From: Bradyrhizobium sp. CCGUVB4N
GTDB lineage: Bacteria; Pseudomonadota; Alphaproteobacteria; Rhizobiales; Xanthobacteraceae
Length of the DNA: 64,000 nt
Reading direction: 5' to 3'
Assembly (NCBI RefSeq): GCF_024199945.1
Contig: NZ_JANADP010000001.1
Coordinates: 6,448,001-6,512,000, forward strand
Shown: piece by piece, positions 9,031 to 17,701 of the stretch
How positions within the stretch are numbered: position 1 is the first letter of the stretch
Layout: each line of letters begins with the position of its first letter
The notes under the pieces: model-generated
What the model saw: only the letters and a program-made list of their open reading frames with translations
Told to the model about the DNA's origin: nothing
The model's database searches: none
Position numbers and translations under genes: made by a program

Positions 9031-10254
9031 ATGACCGCCCATTACGACGCCCTCGAGACGCGTGAGCCAGCGGCGCGCGAGGCCGAGCTGTTCGCCCGCC
9101 TGCCGGACGTCCTGCGAAGTGCGATGTCCGCCCCGGCCTATGCCGAGCGGCTCACAGGCGTAGATCCCGCCGCCGTGACCTCCAGGGCGGCGCTGGCGCG
9201 CCTGCCGGTTCTGCGCAAGTCGGAACTGCCCGCTCTGCATAAGGCCTCAGTGCCCTTCGGAGGCTTCGTGACAACCGCTCCGGGATCCTTCGCCCGCCTG
9301 TTCACCTCCCCAGGCCCGATTTTCGAGCCGGAGGACACCCGGGCCGACCCCTGGCGGGGGGCGCGGGCGCTGTTTGCCGCCGGCCTCCGGCCCGGCGACG
9401 TCGTGCTCAACACCTTCAGCTATCACCTTACCCCCGGCGGGTTCATCTTCGATGCCTCGGCTCGCGCCCTCGGCTGCGCGGTGATCCCGGCCGGCCCCGG
9501 CAACACCGAACAGCAATTCGAGTTGATCGAGGCCTATCGGCCGGTCGGCTACAGCGGCACGCCGGATTTTCTGAAGATTTTGCTCGACGCCGCCGCAGCC
9601 TCGGGGCGCGACGTCTCCTCGATCAAGCGGGCGCTGGTGTCGGGCGCCGCCTTCCCGCCTTCGCTCCAGGCAGAGATCAAGGCGCGCGGCATCGACGCCT
9701 ACCAGGCCTTCGGCACCGCCGATCTTGGCCTCATCGCGTTCGAGACCGAGGCGCGCGGCGGCATGGTCGTGAACGAGGACCTGATTTTCGAGATCGTCCG
9801 GCCGGGCACCGGTGATCCCGTTGCGCCGGGCGACGTCGGTGAGATCGTGGTGACGTCGCTCGACCCGCACCATCCCTGGATCCGCCTCGCGCTCGGCGAC
9901 CTCACCGCAGCTCTGCCGGGCGTGAGTGCTTGCGGCCGTACCAACATGCGCATCAGGGGCTGGATGGGCCGCGCCGACCAGACCACCAAGGTCAAGGGCA
10001 TGTTTGTGCGTCCCGAACAAGTCGCCGAGATTGGCAAGCGCCACCCAGCGCTCGGCCGCCTGCGCCTCGTCGTGAGCCGCAATCGCGAGACCGACGCGAT
10101 GACCCTGCGGGCGGAAACCGGCGCACCAAGCGATGTGCTGCGCGAGGAACTCGCCGCAAGTCTGCGCGCGGTGACCAAGCTCGGCGGCGGCGTCGAACTG
10201 GTGTCGCCTGGCGCGCTACCCAACGACGGAAAGGTGATCGTCGACGAGCGCTAG
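9031..10254 (+). CDS. Phenylacetate-CoA ligase-like protein (PaaK family)
   Basis: 407 residues. The N-terminal half has SAMSAPAYAERL and LPVLRKSELPALHK, as in PaaK proteins. The middle carries NTFSYHLTPGGFIFD and YSGTPDFLKILLD, and the end has GRADQTTKVKGMFVRPEQV, the PaaK version of the DxxxxKVRG hinge. The usual TSGSTG adenylate loop is altered to FTSPGPIFEPE, a pattern also found in PaaK homologues of the AMP-binding group. It probably makes an aryl- or acyl-CoA from an acid, ATP and CoA. Its stop codon overlaps that of wbpE in a CTAG. Position suggests a role with the Liv-type importer. Confidence 0.8.
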   Translation: MTAHYDALETREPAAREAELFARLPDVLRSAMSAPAYAERLTGVDPAAVTSRAALARLPVLRKSELPALHKASVPFGGFVTTAPGSFARLFTSPGPIFEPEDTRADPWRGARALFAAGLRPGDVVLNTFSYHLTPGGFIFDASARALGCAVIPAGPGNTEQQFELIEAYRPVGYSGTPDFLKILLDAAAASGRDVSSIKRALVSGAAFPPSLQAEIKARGIDAYQAFGTADLGLIAFETEARGGMVVNEDLIFEIVRPGTGDPVAPGDVGEIVVTSLDPHHPWIRLALGDLTAALPGVSACGRTNMRIRGWMGRADQTTKVKGMFVRPEQVAEIGKRHPALGRLRLVVSRNRETDAMTLRAETGAPSDVLREELAASLRAVTKLGGGVELVSPGALPNDGKVIVDER

Positions 10255-11348
10255 AACGCGCGGATCGCGCGAATGACTTCGTCCTGCTGCGCGGGCGTGA
10301 TCTCTGCGAACATCGGCAGCGACAGGATGTTGGCCTGGTCGGCGCAGGCGTGCGGAAATTGCTCGGCCGTGTGCTCGAAGCGGCTGTACGCGGGCAATAG
10401 AGGCAAGGCTGTCGGATAGTTGATCGCGGTCTGGATGCCCTTCGCGTTCAAATGCTTTGCGAGCGCATCGCGCCGCACATGTTTGATCGTATAAAGATGA
10501 TAGACATGCTGCCGCCCCGCGGCGACCTGCGGCACATCGATGTCCTCGACCTGCTTCAGCGCCGCATCATAGATAGCGGCTGCTTCCTGGCGTCCCTTGG
10601 TCCAATCCGCCAGATGCGGAAGCTTGGCCGACAGGATCGCGGCCTGCATGCCGTCGAGACGGCTGTTGATTCCCTCGATCTGGTGCTGATGCTTCACGAG
10701 GCCGCCGTGGCGGGCCAGCATGGTCATCCGCTTGGCCAACACATCGTCATTGGTGACGACGGCGCCGGCGTCGCCCATCGCGCCGAGATTTTTGCCGGGA
10801 TAGAAGGAATAGGTCGCGGCGGAGCCAAACGTTCCGACCATCTTACCCTTGTAGTGCGCCAGATGCGCCTGCGCGCAATCCTCGATTACCCACAGGCCAT
10901 GCCTGCTCGCGATCGCCATGATCGCGTCCATGTCGGCCGGCTGCCCGTAGAGATGCACCGGGATGATGCCCACGGTCCGCGGCGTGATCGCTGCTTCAAT
11001 CGCCGCGGGATCGATAGTAAACGTCGTGCCGTCGGTGTCGCAGAACCTAGCGCTTGCGCCGGCATGCGTGATCATCGCCGACGTCGAAATCCACGAATGT
11101 GCGGTCGTGATCACTTCGTCGCCCAGCTTCACCTTCAGCGCCGCCATGGCGAGATAGAGCGCGTCGGTGCCATTGGCGCAGGAGACGCAATGTTTGACGG
11201 ATGCGGCCCTCGCGAAGTCGCGTTCGAAGGCGTCGACATAGGGACCGCGAATGAAGGCGTTGTCGCGGATCACGCCGGCCATCGCCGCGTCGATCTCGCT
11301 CTTGATGTTCTGGTACTGGAGCTGAAGATCAGCGAAAGGGACTGCCAT
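10251..11348 (-). CDS. wbpE: PLP-dependent sugar aminotransferase (DegT/DnrJ/EryC1 family, WbpE-like)
   Basis: 365 residues. The internal aldimine lysine is K186 in SFYPGKNLGA, and the cofactor-binding aspartate is D157 in VIEDCAQAHLAHYKG. The N-terminus PFADLQLQYQNIKSEID is characteristic of the WbpE/WlbC/FdtB branch, which aminates C3 of a 3-keto nucleotide sugar. It lies directly after wbpD- and wbpB-like genes in the same order as the Pseudomonas aeruginosa wbpB-D-E set, so the likely substrate is UDP-2-acetamido-3-keto-glucuronate, with the amine made at C3. The wbpD stop is six bases upstream of its start. Confidence 0.85.
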   Translation of the reverse strand: MAVPFADLQLQYQNIKSEIDAAMAGVIRDNAFIRGPYVDAFERDFARAASVKHCVSCANGTDALYLAMAALKVKLGDEVITTAHSWISTSAMITHAGASARFCDTDGTTFTIDPAAIEAAITPRTVGIIPVHLYGQPADMDAIMAIASRHGLWVIEDCAQAHLAHYKGKMVGTFGSAATYSFYPGKNLGAMGDAGAVVTNDDVLAKRMTMLARHGGLVKHQHQIEGINSRLDGMQAAILSAKLPHLADWTKGRQEAAAIYDAALKQVEDIDVPQVAAGRQHVYHLYTIKHVRRDALAKHLNAKGIQTAINYPTALPLLPAYSRFEHTAEQFPHACADQANILSLPMFAEITPAQQDEVIRAIRAF

Positions 11349-11354
11349 GCGCCT

Positions 11355-11819
11355 CTATCTCAGCGGCACGAGCCGCGCCGGATTGCCGGCATAGGTGCCG
11401 GCGACCGTGATGTCTTTAGTTACCACCGCGCCAGCGCCGACCACGACATCGTCCACGATCCGCACCGGCATGATCGTCGCATTGGAGCCGATCGACACGC
11501 GGTTACCGATCCGGGTCTCGCGCCACAATTCCCTGCGGCCACGCGCCGGTCCGCCGGTTGCGAAGGTATCGTTGATGAACATCACGCCATGGCCGATGAA
11601 GCAGTCCTCGCCGATGGTGACGAGTTCGCAGACGAAGCTGTGCGACTGCACGCGCGTGCGGGCACCGACAACGACGCCCTTCTGTATCTCAGTGAAGGGA
11701 CCGATGAAGCAATGGTCGCCGATCGTGCAACCATACAAATTGCAGGGCTCGACCATCTTGACGCCGCTGCCGAATGCGACATCGCGAATGCTGGCTTGAT
11801 AGAATTCGGGTTCGCTCAT
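11355..11819 (-). CDS. wbpD: Hexapeptide-repeat sugar N-acetyltransferase (WbpD-like)
   Basis: 154 residues built almost entirely of left-handed beta-helix hexapeptides (for example CTIGDHCFIGPFTEIQKG and DVVVGAGAVVTKDI). The loop FINDTFATGG holds the residues that accept the amino sugar and acetyl-CoA in WbpD/WlbB enzymes. The length is slightly below that of the Pseudomonas enzyme (about 190). It overlaps the wbpB-like gene by ATGA and precedes wbpE, so it should acetylate the 3-amino group to give UDP-2,3-diacetamido-glucuronate. Assignment depends on the neighbours as well as on the fold. Confidence 0.82.
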   Translation of the reverse strand: MSEPEFYQASIRDVAFGSGVKMVEPCNLYGCTIGDHCFIGPFTEIQKGVVVGARTRVQSHSFVCELVTIGEDCFIGHGVMFINDTFATGGPARGRRELWRETRIGNRVSIGSNATIMPVRIVDDVVVGAGAVVTKDITVAGTYAGNPARLVPLR

Positions 11820-12877
11820 GAAGCGACACCGAGCCGGCTACGGCGCGGCACGAAGTGCAGCGGCACCTCCTCCCCGGTCTCGATCGATTCATAGAGCGCC
11901 GAGATCAGCTCCAGGCTCTTGCGGCCCTGCAATCCGTCGACCAGGGCGGCACCGCGATCAGCGAGACATTCGATGACGTGCTGGTAATAGGCCTGATGGC
12001 CGAAGCCATAGACGTTCGGCGGATTGACCGAGAATTTCTCGACCACCTCCTTGTCCGACGGACGCACGTCGACGAAGCGCCAGTGCCGGATCTGGTTCAT
12101 AGCGAAGCCGCCGACTTCGACGGCGCCCTTTTCGCCGAGGATCGACAGCGATCCCTCGAGATCGGCCGGGCGCGCGGCGGTGGTCGCCTCGATGATGCCG
12201 AGCGCGCCGTTGCGGAACTTGAGCGTCGCGACCGCCGTGTCCTCGGTCTGGATCTTGACCAGCGCGGTGGTGCTACGCGCATGAACGCTGACGACGTCGC
12301 CGAAGAACCACTCCAGCATGTCGATGTGGTGGCTGGCCTGGTTAGTCAATACTCCTCCGTCCTGCGCCCAGGTGCCGCGCCAGGAATCCTGATCGTAATA
12401 GGCCTGGTCGCGGCACCAGCGCACGCGCACCGTGCCGAGCACGAGCTTGCCGAAACGGCCGGCGTCGAGTGCCTCGCGCGCCTTGACGATCGGAACGTTG
12501 AAACGATTCTGCTTGACGACGAACAGCTTGACGCCGGCCTCGTCACATGCGCGGATCATGTCATCGGCGTCCTGAAGACGCAGCGCCATCGGCTTCTCTA
12601 CGATCACATGCTTGCCGGCGCGGGCGCAGGCGATCGCATGCTGCGGATGCAGGCCACTTGGGGTCAGCACCGCAACCGCGTCGATATCCTTGCGCGCGAG
12701 CATCGCGTCGAGGTCGTCATGCGCGTCAACCCCGAACATTGCCGCGATCGTTTCCGCGCGTGCCCGCTGGGAATCGCAGACGGCGACGAGTGTCGCGCCG
12801 GCGATGTGATTGCCGCCGAGCAGGTCGGAGTGACGCTTGGCGATGCGCCCGCAGCCGAGCAGACCAAATCTGATCAT
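11816..12877 (-). CDS. wbpB: Gfo/Idh/MocA-family sugar dehydrogenase (WbpB/WlbA-like)
   Basis: 353 residues. The N-terminal NAD-binding loop is FGLLGCGRIAKRH (residues 4-16). The catalytic lysine is in VEKPMAL (K95), and the histidine-bearing GGVLTNQASHHIDMLEW lies near 175-190. WbpB/WlbA enzymes oxidise C3 of UDP-N-acetylglucosamine-uronate in a cycle with the WbpE aminotransferase. The ATG at 12877 follows GAGGT and matches the family start; a longer in-frame version adds eleven unrelated residues. It is the first gene of a three-gene block with wbpD and wbpE. No UDP-GlcNAc 6-dehydrogenase (WbpA) is visible in the window. Confidence 0.84.
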   Translation of the reverse strand: MIRFGLLGCGRIAKRHSDLLGGNHIAGATLVAVCDSQRARAETIAAMFGVDAHDDLDAMLARKDIDAVAVLTPSGLHPQHAIACARAGKHVIVEKPMALRLQDADDMIRACDEAGVKLFVVKQNRFNVPIVKAREALDAGRFGKLVLGTVRVRWCRDQAYYDQDSWRGTWAQDGGVLTNQASHHIDMLEWFFGDVVSVHARSTTALVKIQTEDTAVATLKFRNGALGIIEATTAARPADLEGSLSILGEKGAVEVGGFAMNQIRHWRFVDVRPSDKEVVEKFSVNPPNVYGFGHQAYYQHVIECLADRGAALVDGLQGRKSLELISALYESIETGEEVPLHFVPRRSRLGVAS

Positions 12878-12940
12878 GGGACCTCGATCTTCAACGGGCG
12901 CCCGAAGCAACTGCGCCTGGCGCCTCGCCCAGAATGAGCT

Positions 12941-12967
12941 ATATTAACAAAAGGCTGAACAAATCAA
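12941..12967 (-). promoter_or_regulatory. Possible sigma-70-like promoter for wbpB-D-E
   Basis: In an AT-rich island of otherwise GC-rich DNA, the minus strand reads TTGATT, 15 bases, then TAATAT, ending about 63 bases before the wbpB start. Spacing is short for a consensus promoter, so this is tentative. Confidence 0.35.
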
Positions 12968-13012
12968 GGCTTTAGACCGGCGCTGGCCCACCTTTACGAA
13001 GCCCAATTGGGG

Positions 13013-14191
13013 CTAGCGGGCCGCTGGACCGCCCATTACGTCGGTCGTAAGCCGGACAAAATCGTCAACGAAGCCCCGAACCCGGTTTTCGAGGTCCGGC
13101 TGCAACTGCCTGACCACCATGACTGGCCCCGTCGCGGCGATCTCGCGCATGTGGTCGGCCAGGGCGCGGGCGTCGTCGATGCCGAAATAGCGCGCCCCTC
13201 CGCCGGTTTGCTCGCGGTGAACATCGAGATCCGACAGCAGCATCGGCACGCCGAACGATTTCGCTTCCTCGACCGTTGTGCTCCATCCCTCGCATCGCGA
13301 CGGGTTGATCAGCGCGATCGATGTGCGCAGCAGCGCGTAGACGTGACCTAGCGGGATCATGCCGAGATGGCGGAAGTTCCGGGCAACGCCGCGCGCCTCG
13401 GCCGCGCGCATTACGCTGGCGAAATATTCAGGCTCGCGCGCGTCGTAGGTGCTGCCGGAAGCCGCGACGACGACGTCGAACCCGTCTCGCTTGAGCAGAT
13501 CGAGCGCATCGACCACGAGCTGGTGGTTCTTGTGCCGCCAGAACTGGTTCGGCAGATAGAAATAGCGCCGCGGCAGCCCGTATTGCGCGACGACATCGGC
13601 TGGATCGGTTGCGAGCAGATGTGCCGGCGGCGCGGTGGCGAAGCGCACCACGGAAACGCCATTGGTGAGGCCGGGATAAAACCGCCTGAGATCGCCCAGC
13701 GCGCTCTCGCTGCTCAGCATGATGTGCCGGCGCGAGGCGATCTGAACGCGAAAGCCGAGATCGCGGCGCCAATAGGCGGACCGCGAGAACAGATGCGGCA
13801 GCAACCGGTGCTGAAAATCCGGGAACCACGCGATCGTCGGAAACGGCAGGCGCCAGCCGAAGAAGCGCGCAGATTCGAACACCATGTCGATCTTCCGCTC
13901 GCGGAAAAGCGCAGCCGCGGGCCGGTCGAGCCCGAATGCAAGTGCCTTGATGAGCGTGCCGCCGGCGCGGTCGAACACCGGCGAGCGGACCACCTCCACG
14001 CCCGGAATCCGCGCAAAGATGGCGATCTCGTCAGCATCATCCTTGGCGCCCGCGAACAGGACCGGCGCGATCGCACCGGGACGATAGCGGTTCAGGACCT
14101 CGAACAGGTTGCGCTGATAGTTGTACCCCCCCGCCCACAGCCGGCTTGGGATGTTGGTGAAAGCGACCCGCAGCGTCGACTGCTCAGTCAC
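13013..14191 (-). CDS. Glycosyltransferase family 4-type (GT-B fold)
   Basis: About 392 residues. The N-terminus has the GT-B glycine-rich entry (AFTNIPSRLWAGGYNYQRNL). The C-terminal half has YLPNQFWRHKNHQLVVDALDL, the family's linker before the donor domain, and NPSRCEGWSTTVEEAKSFG, the E-x7-E donor-binding motif. The GTG at 14191 is chosen because it overlaps the upstream epimerase gene by eight bases and follows AAGG; in-frame ATGs at 14218 and 14227 lie deeper in that gene. It probably transfers one sugar onto the lipid-linked polysaccharide unit. Donor and acceptor are not evident. Confidence 0.8.
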   Translation of the reverse strand: MTEQSTLRVAFTNIPSRLWAGGYNYQRNLFEVLNRYRPGAIAPVLFAGAKDDADEIAIFARIPGVEVVRSPVFDRAGGTLIKALAFGLDRPAAALFRERKIDMVFESARFFGWRLPFPTIAWFPDFQHRLLPHLFSRSAYWRRDLGFRVQIASRRHIMLSSESALGDLRRFYPGLTNGVSVVRFATAPPAHLLATDPADVVAQYGLPRRYFYLPNQFWRHKNHQLVVDALDLLKRDGFDVVVAASGSTYDAREPEYFASVMRAAEARGVARNFRHLGMIPLGHVYALLRTSIALINPSRCEGWSTTVEEAKSFGVPMLLSDLDVHREQTGGGARYFGIDDARALADHMREIAATGPVMVVRQLQPDLENRVRGFVDDFVRLTTDVMGGPAAR

Positions 14192-15116
14192 GATGCCGGC
14201 CTTTGAACCAATCGACATAGTCGGCAAGTCCGCGCGCGAGCGGGATCCGCCAATCGAACTTCATGTCGCGCAAACGACCGTCATACGCAAGCAGGCTCGC
14301 CGGATCGCCCGGCCGCGCAGCACCGGAGAAGCGGAGCTCCGTCGCTCCACCCCAGCATCCAATGAGGCTTCGTGCAATCTCGGCAACGCTCGTTCCCTGC
14401 CCCGAGCCGCCATTGATCACGCGAAAGCCCTGGTGCTGCGCACCTTCCCCGACCTGCGCCAGCAAGCGCGCGACGTCGCGAACGTCGGTCCAGTCACGTA
14501 TCTCCGCCCCGGTTCCGCCGAGCGTGAGTACCGGCCCTCCGGCATCCAGCCGCGAACACATGTCCCAGAGCAGTTGCTTGCGCAGATTTGGCCCATAGAC
14601 CGAGAACAGCCGCACGATGGCGCAGCGGACGCCGTAGCTGCGCACATAACTCCGGCACAAGTGCTCCATGATCAGCTTGTGCTCGCCATAGGGCGACATC
14701 GGCGTCAGGGAAGCGTCCTCCGGGATCGGACCCGGGTGATCCGAACCATAGACCGCCGCACTCGAGGCCACGACCAGTAGGCATTCGGGCGCAGAGCGGC
14801 GCAGCCATTCCAACAGGCGCGCCGTGCTCGCCACGGTCCTGGAAAAATCCTCGAACGGGCGTTCGATCGAGAGCCCGACGGAAGATCCGCCAGCAAGGTG
14901 AAAGATCCGCGAAGGCAATCCGTGCGCGGCCGCAAGCGCATTCAGATTGGCCGCATCGACCTCGCCATTGATCCAGCTCTGCAAGCCGAGCGCACGCGCA
15001 TCACCCGGATCGAGCGCCCCGTGGCCGACGCCATGCACCACGCCGCCGGTATCCGCCAGTTCGCGGACGAGGTGGCGGCCGATGAATCCGTTGGCACCAG
15101 TGATCCATGTGGACAT
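14184..15116 (-). CDS. NAD-dependent nucleotide-sugar epimerase/dehydratase (extended SDR)
   Basis: 310 residues. The Rossmann motif TGANGFIG lies at residues 6-13, the catalytic pair is YGEHK (Y143, K147), and VASSAAVYG supplies the catalytic serine or threonine. ATG at 15116 begins exactly at the family start; the open frame continues upstream without homology. It follows the methyltransferase gene by a few bases. The family includes UDP-glucose 4-epimerase and GDP-4-keto-6-deoxymannose reductase; the sequence does not decide between them. Confidence 0.82.
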   Translation of the reverse strand: MSTWITGANGFIGRHLVRELADTGGVVHGVGHGALDPGDARALGLQSWINGEVDAANLNALAAAHGLPSRIFHLAGGSSVGLSIERPFEDFSRTVASTARLLEWLRRSAPECLLVVASSAAVYGSDHPGPIPEDASLTPMSPYGEHKLIMEHLCRSYVRSYGVRCAIVRLFSVYGPNLRKQLLWDMCSRLDAGGPVLTLGGTGAEIRDWTDVRDVARLLAQVGEGAQHQGFRVINGGSGQGTSVAEIARSLIGCWGGATELRFSGAARPGDPASLLAYDGRLRDMKFDWRIPLARGLADYVDWFKGRHRD

Positions 15117-15120
15117 GGCT

Positions 15121-15972
15121 TTAGGCCTTGTGACAGACGAACGAATAGAGCCGTCCGGGCCGCTGGTCAAAGCGCTCGGCGAGCGGAAGCAGGGATGCGA
15201 AGACGCGCGGCGAGGCCAAGACAACGCGCCACAACGGCCCGACGGGGATCTTCCGGGTCAGTCCTTCGATGACCGCGGACCGCAAGGTGTCCATGGTGTA
15301 CGGGAACAGATTGATGGGACTTCGCAGCGGCGCAAGGGTCTCGATCGCGGCAAAGCCGGCCGACTTCAAGGCGCCAGTATAGCGGTCGAGCAGATAGGCG
15401 CGTTCTCCCCCGTAGAGATGGTGCAGCGGATGCTGATCCAGAAATTGCTGAAGGTCGGCTTCCTTGCTGATGACGTGCTCACGCGCCGCGATGAGCACAC
15501 CGCCCGGACGGAGCACGCGAAACATCTCGCGGCAGGCATCGTCGAGATCGCGCATGTGGTGCAGCACGGCGCGCGCAAAGACAACGTCGAAAGAGCCGCC
15601 GGCGAATGGAAGGCGCTCGGAGAATTCCTCGACCACGTGGATAGGCAGCTGCGCACGTGCTGCGAGATCGCGGATCGCCGCAGCGCCGACGACCGCGCTG
15701 CTATCCGGCTCAAGTGCGGTGACCTCGAAGCCGCTGCGGGCGAGCGCATAGCTCGCGATGCCGCGACCGGCGCCGACATCGAGCGCCGAGCCGGACCGCC
15801 CGGACAGGAGAGCGGCGACCGCCTTCCATTCGGTGCTCTGGAAATAGCGCTCGGCAGCGTCAGCGAGAGGATCATCGTAAAATGCATCACGCATGAGCTG
15901 ACCTTGATCCGGCTGATTGCGCAGCCAGATCACGGCCTCCTCCCATGTCGTGAACTTGTCTTTACCGCTCAT
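15121..15972 (-). CDS. SAM-dependent class I methyltransferase
   Basis: 283 residues. Motif I is ALDVGAGRGIASYAL (residues ~63-77), followed by the acidic strand end VTALEPDSS, and FDVVFARAVLHHMRDL is motif II/post II of the Methyltransf_11 group. The N-terminus (WEEAVIWLRNQPDQGQLMRDAFYDD) is a short helical cap. It overlaps the upstream acyltransferase gene by 11 bases and is part of the polysaccharide operon, so methylation of a sugar residue or of the chain end is likely, though not shown. Confidence 0.78.
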   Translation of the reverse strand: MSGKDKFTTWEEAVIWLRNQPDQGQLMRDAFYDDPLADAAERYFQSTEWKAVAALLSGRSGSALDVGAGRGIASYALARSGFEVTALEPDSSAVVGAAAIRDLAARAQLPIHVVEEFSERLPFAGGSFDVVFARAVLHHMRDLDDACREMFRVLRPGGVLIAAREHVISKEADLQQFLDQHPLHHLYGGERAYLLDRYTGALKSAGFAAIETLAPLRSPINLFPYTMDTLRSAVIEGLTRKIPVGPLWRVVLASPRVFASLLPLAERFDQRPGRLYSFVCHKA

Positions 15973-16567
15973 CGGGCCGGAGCTCCCTGACCAGCACCGC
16001 CGGATTGCCGGCCACGATCGAGAAGGCCGGGACGTCCTTGGTCACGACCGCGCCCGCCGCCACCACGGCGCCCTCTCCGACCGTCACGCCGCGCAGCACC
16101 ATCGCGCCGGCGCCGACCCAGGCGTCATCGCAGATCCTGACCGGAGCTTCGTCGAGCGAGATGTCGCGGGGATGGCCACGCGTGAAGATCCGCCGAACCT
16201 GGTCGTGACGTGCGGCCGCTTTGATCGGATGAGTCAGGTTGTCGAAGACGTTGACCGAATGCGAGATCAGAACACGATTTCCGATCTCGATGGAAGCGGC
16301 CGACCAGATCCGAGTGCCCTCGCCGACGAAGCACCACTCGCCGATTTTGATCTCACCGCCATGGGCGAACGTCATGAGCTCACCAAAAATCCGGCTCTGC
16401 GGCCCGACGACGATCTTGTCGGAGTCGCCATAGACATTCCTAATCCTCGCGCTTGCACCGAGTGCAGCGCCGCTCCGCAACCGGCAGGTCGCACGGCCAA
16501 CCACCCGCTGTATGAGGTAGTCGGCATTGCGACCGGTGAGCCTTTGGATCACGAAATTGAAGCTCAT
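15962..16567 (-). CDS. Hexapeptide-repeat O-acyltransferase (WbbJ/LbH family)
   Basis: 201 residues. A short N-terminal helical region is followed by left-handed beta-helix repeats such as IKIGEWCFVGEGTRIWS and VRICDDAWVGAGAMVLRGVTVG, ending with the usual GNPAVLVREL cap. The loop ISHSVNVFDNLTHPI holds the histidine position used in acetyl transfer by this group. It is probably an O-acetyltransferase acting on the polysaccharide. It overlaps the methyltransferase gene by 11 bases. Confidence 0.8.
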   Translation of the reverse strand: MSFNFVIQRLTGRNADYLIQRVVGRATCRLRSGAALGASARIRNVYGDSDKIVVGPQSRIFGELMTFAHGGEIKIGEWCFVGEGTRIWSAASIEIGNRVLISHSVNVFDNLTHPIKAAARHDQVRRIFTRGHPRDISLDEAPVRICDDAWVGAGAMVLRGVTVGEGAVVAAGAVVTKDVPAFSIVAGNPAVLVRELRPDER

Positions 16568-16609
16568 GCGATCAACTGAAAGCGCGTCGTCTCGGAGGCT
16601 CTAACACAG

Positions 16610-17698
16610 CTAGATGCGTCCGACGAGGTCACAGAACTGCTTCCACTGCACATCTTTGCTGTAGATGGTCCGGATACGATCCCGGCCGCGGGCGGCAATC
16701 TCGGCCGATGCTGGCCAATCCAGCAAACGGCGTGAAATGACCTCGACGGCCCGTTCCGGCGTGTTGTAAATCGCGATGGTGACATCCTCCTCCATGGCGT
16801 CCGGATAGCTGCCGGCGTCGGACACGAGCAAGGCGCCGCATCCCATCGCCTCGAAGCAGCGCATGTTGCCGCGCTCGGTGCCCGCCATGTCGATCGAGCC
16901 ATTGAGCACGATCTTCGACGAACCGATCAGCTCATAGAGGTCTCGCCCGAACACCGGCGGCCTGGCAATGGCGGCGATGGCCGCGGGGCGCCGATGCTGC
17001 CGCATCGGCAGCAGCCGCCCGATCGCGCTTTCGGCGAGCTTGGTCAGGCGCGAGGCATCGAGGCAAAACACGACATTGTGGTTTTCGGCGAGCTGCGCCA
17101 CCTGCTCCAGCGTCCGCGCGCGGGCGCGATGATGTCGCGAATAGCCGCCGACGAAGGAAACATCGATCGGGCGCTCTCCGCGGCCGTACTCGTCCATCAC
17201 GGGATCATGCGCCGGAAAGAACGGTTCGGCCCGGCATCCCGCGCGACGCCACATCTCGAGGATCGACGGAAAGTTGCCGAGCACGGCGCCATAGGCCGTG
17301 AAGTCGGCGCCGCCCGACGGCGCGACGCGCCAGCACAGAGCCGTATTCACGCAGCCCGGCAGCTTGGCGACGAACGCACTCGGATAGCGCACGGGATCTA
17401 GATTGTAGAACACCTCGGTTGCGTGGTGTTCGATCTGGGCGAGCAGGATGGCCTCGAGCGCGGGCTCGCCCGGCATGCCCTGCTCACGTGCCCAGCGGCG
17501 CTGCAAGACCTCGTCGTCGCCGTTGGTGAAGAAGGCCTCGGCCGATCCGTCCTGCACCGGCTTCAGGACATGCGATGCGCCGAAGCGGTCGTCCAAAAAC
17601 ACACGTCGCCGTTGGGCGAAACTTTGAGTGTTCGCCGCAAGCCGGTTCAGCCGCGCCAGATAAGACGGATAAAGGCCGCTATTTTGGAAAAGACGCAT
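16610..17698 (-). CDS. Glycosyltransferase, CgeB-like/GT family 1-type C-terminal domain
   Basis: 362 residues. The C-terminal donor domain is recognisable in KIVLNGSIDMAGTERGNMRCFEAMGCGALLVSDAGS, with the E of CFEAMGCGA at the usual nucleotide-sugar contact. The N-terminal half has RRVFLDDRFGASHVLKPV, FYNLDPVRYPSAF and DVSFVGGYSRHH. It starts four bases after asnB ends, so the two are coupled. No membrane segment is seen. The donor and acceptor are unknown. Confidence 0.75.
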   Translation of the reverse strand: MRLFQNSGLYPSYLARLNRLAANTQSFAQRRRVFLDDRFGASHVLKPVQDGSAEAFFTNGDDEVLQRRWAREQGMPGEPALEAILLAQIEHHATEVFYNLDPVRYPSAFVAKLPGCVNTALCWRVAPSGGADFTAYGAVLGNFPSILEMWRRAGCRAEPFFPAHDPVMDEYGRGERPIDVSFVGGYSRHHRARARTLEQVAQLAENHNVVFCLDASRLTKLAESAIGRLLPMRQHRRPAAIAAIARPPVFGRDLYELIGSSKIVLNGSIDMAGTERGNMRCFEAMGCGALLVSDAGSYPDAMEEDVTIAIYNTPERAVEVISRRLLDWPASAEIAARGRDRIRTIYSKDVQWKQFCDLVGRI

Positions 17699-17701
17699 TG
17701 C

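Noticed and set aside
7835..9034. A 399-codon plus-strand frame opposite the AGE-family gene
   Set aside because: It is antisense to a gene with clear AGE motifs and good ribosome-binding site, and its protein matches nothing I know.
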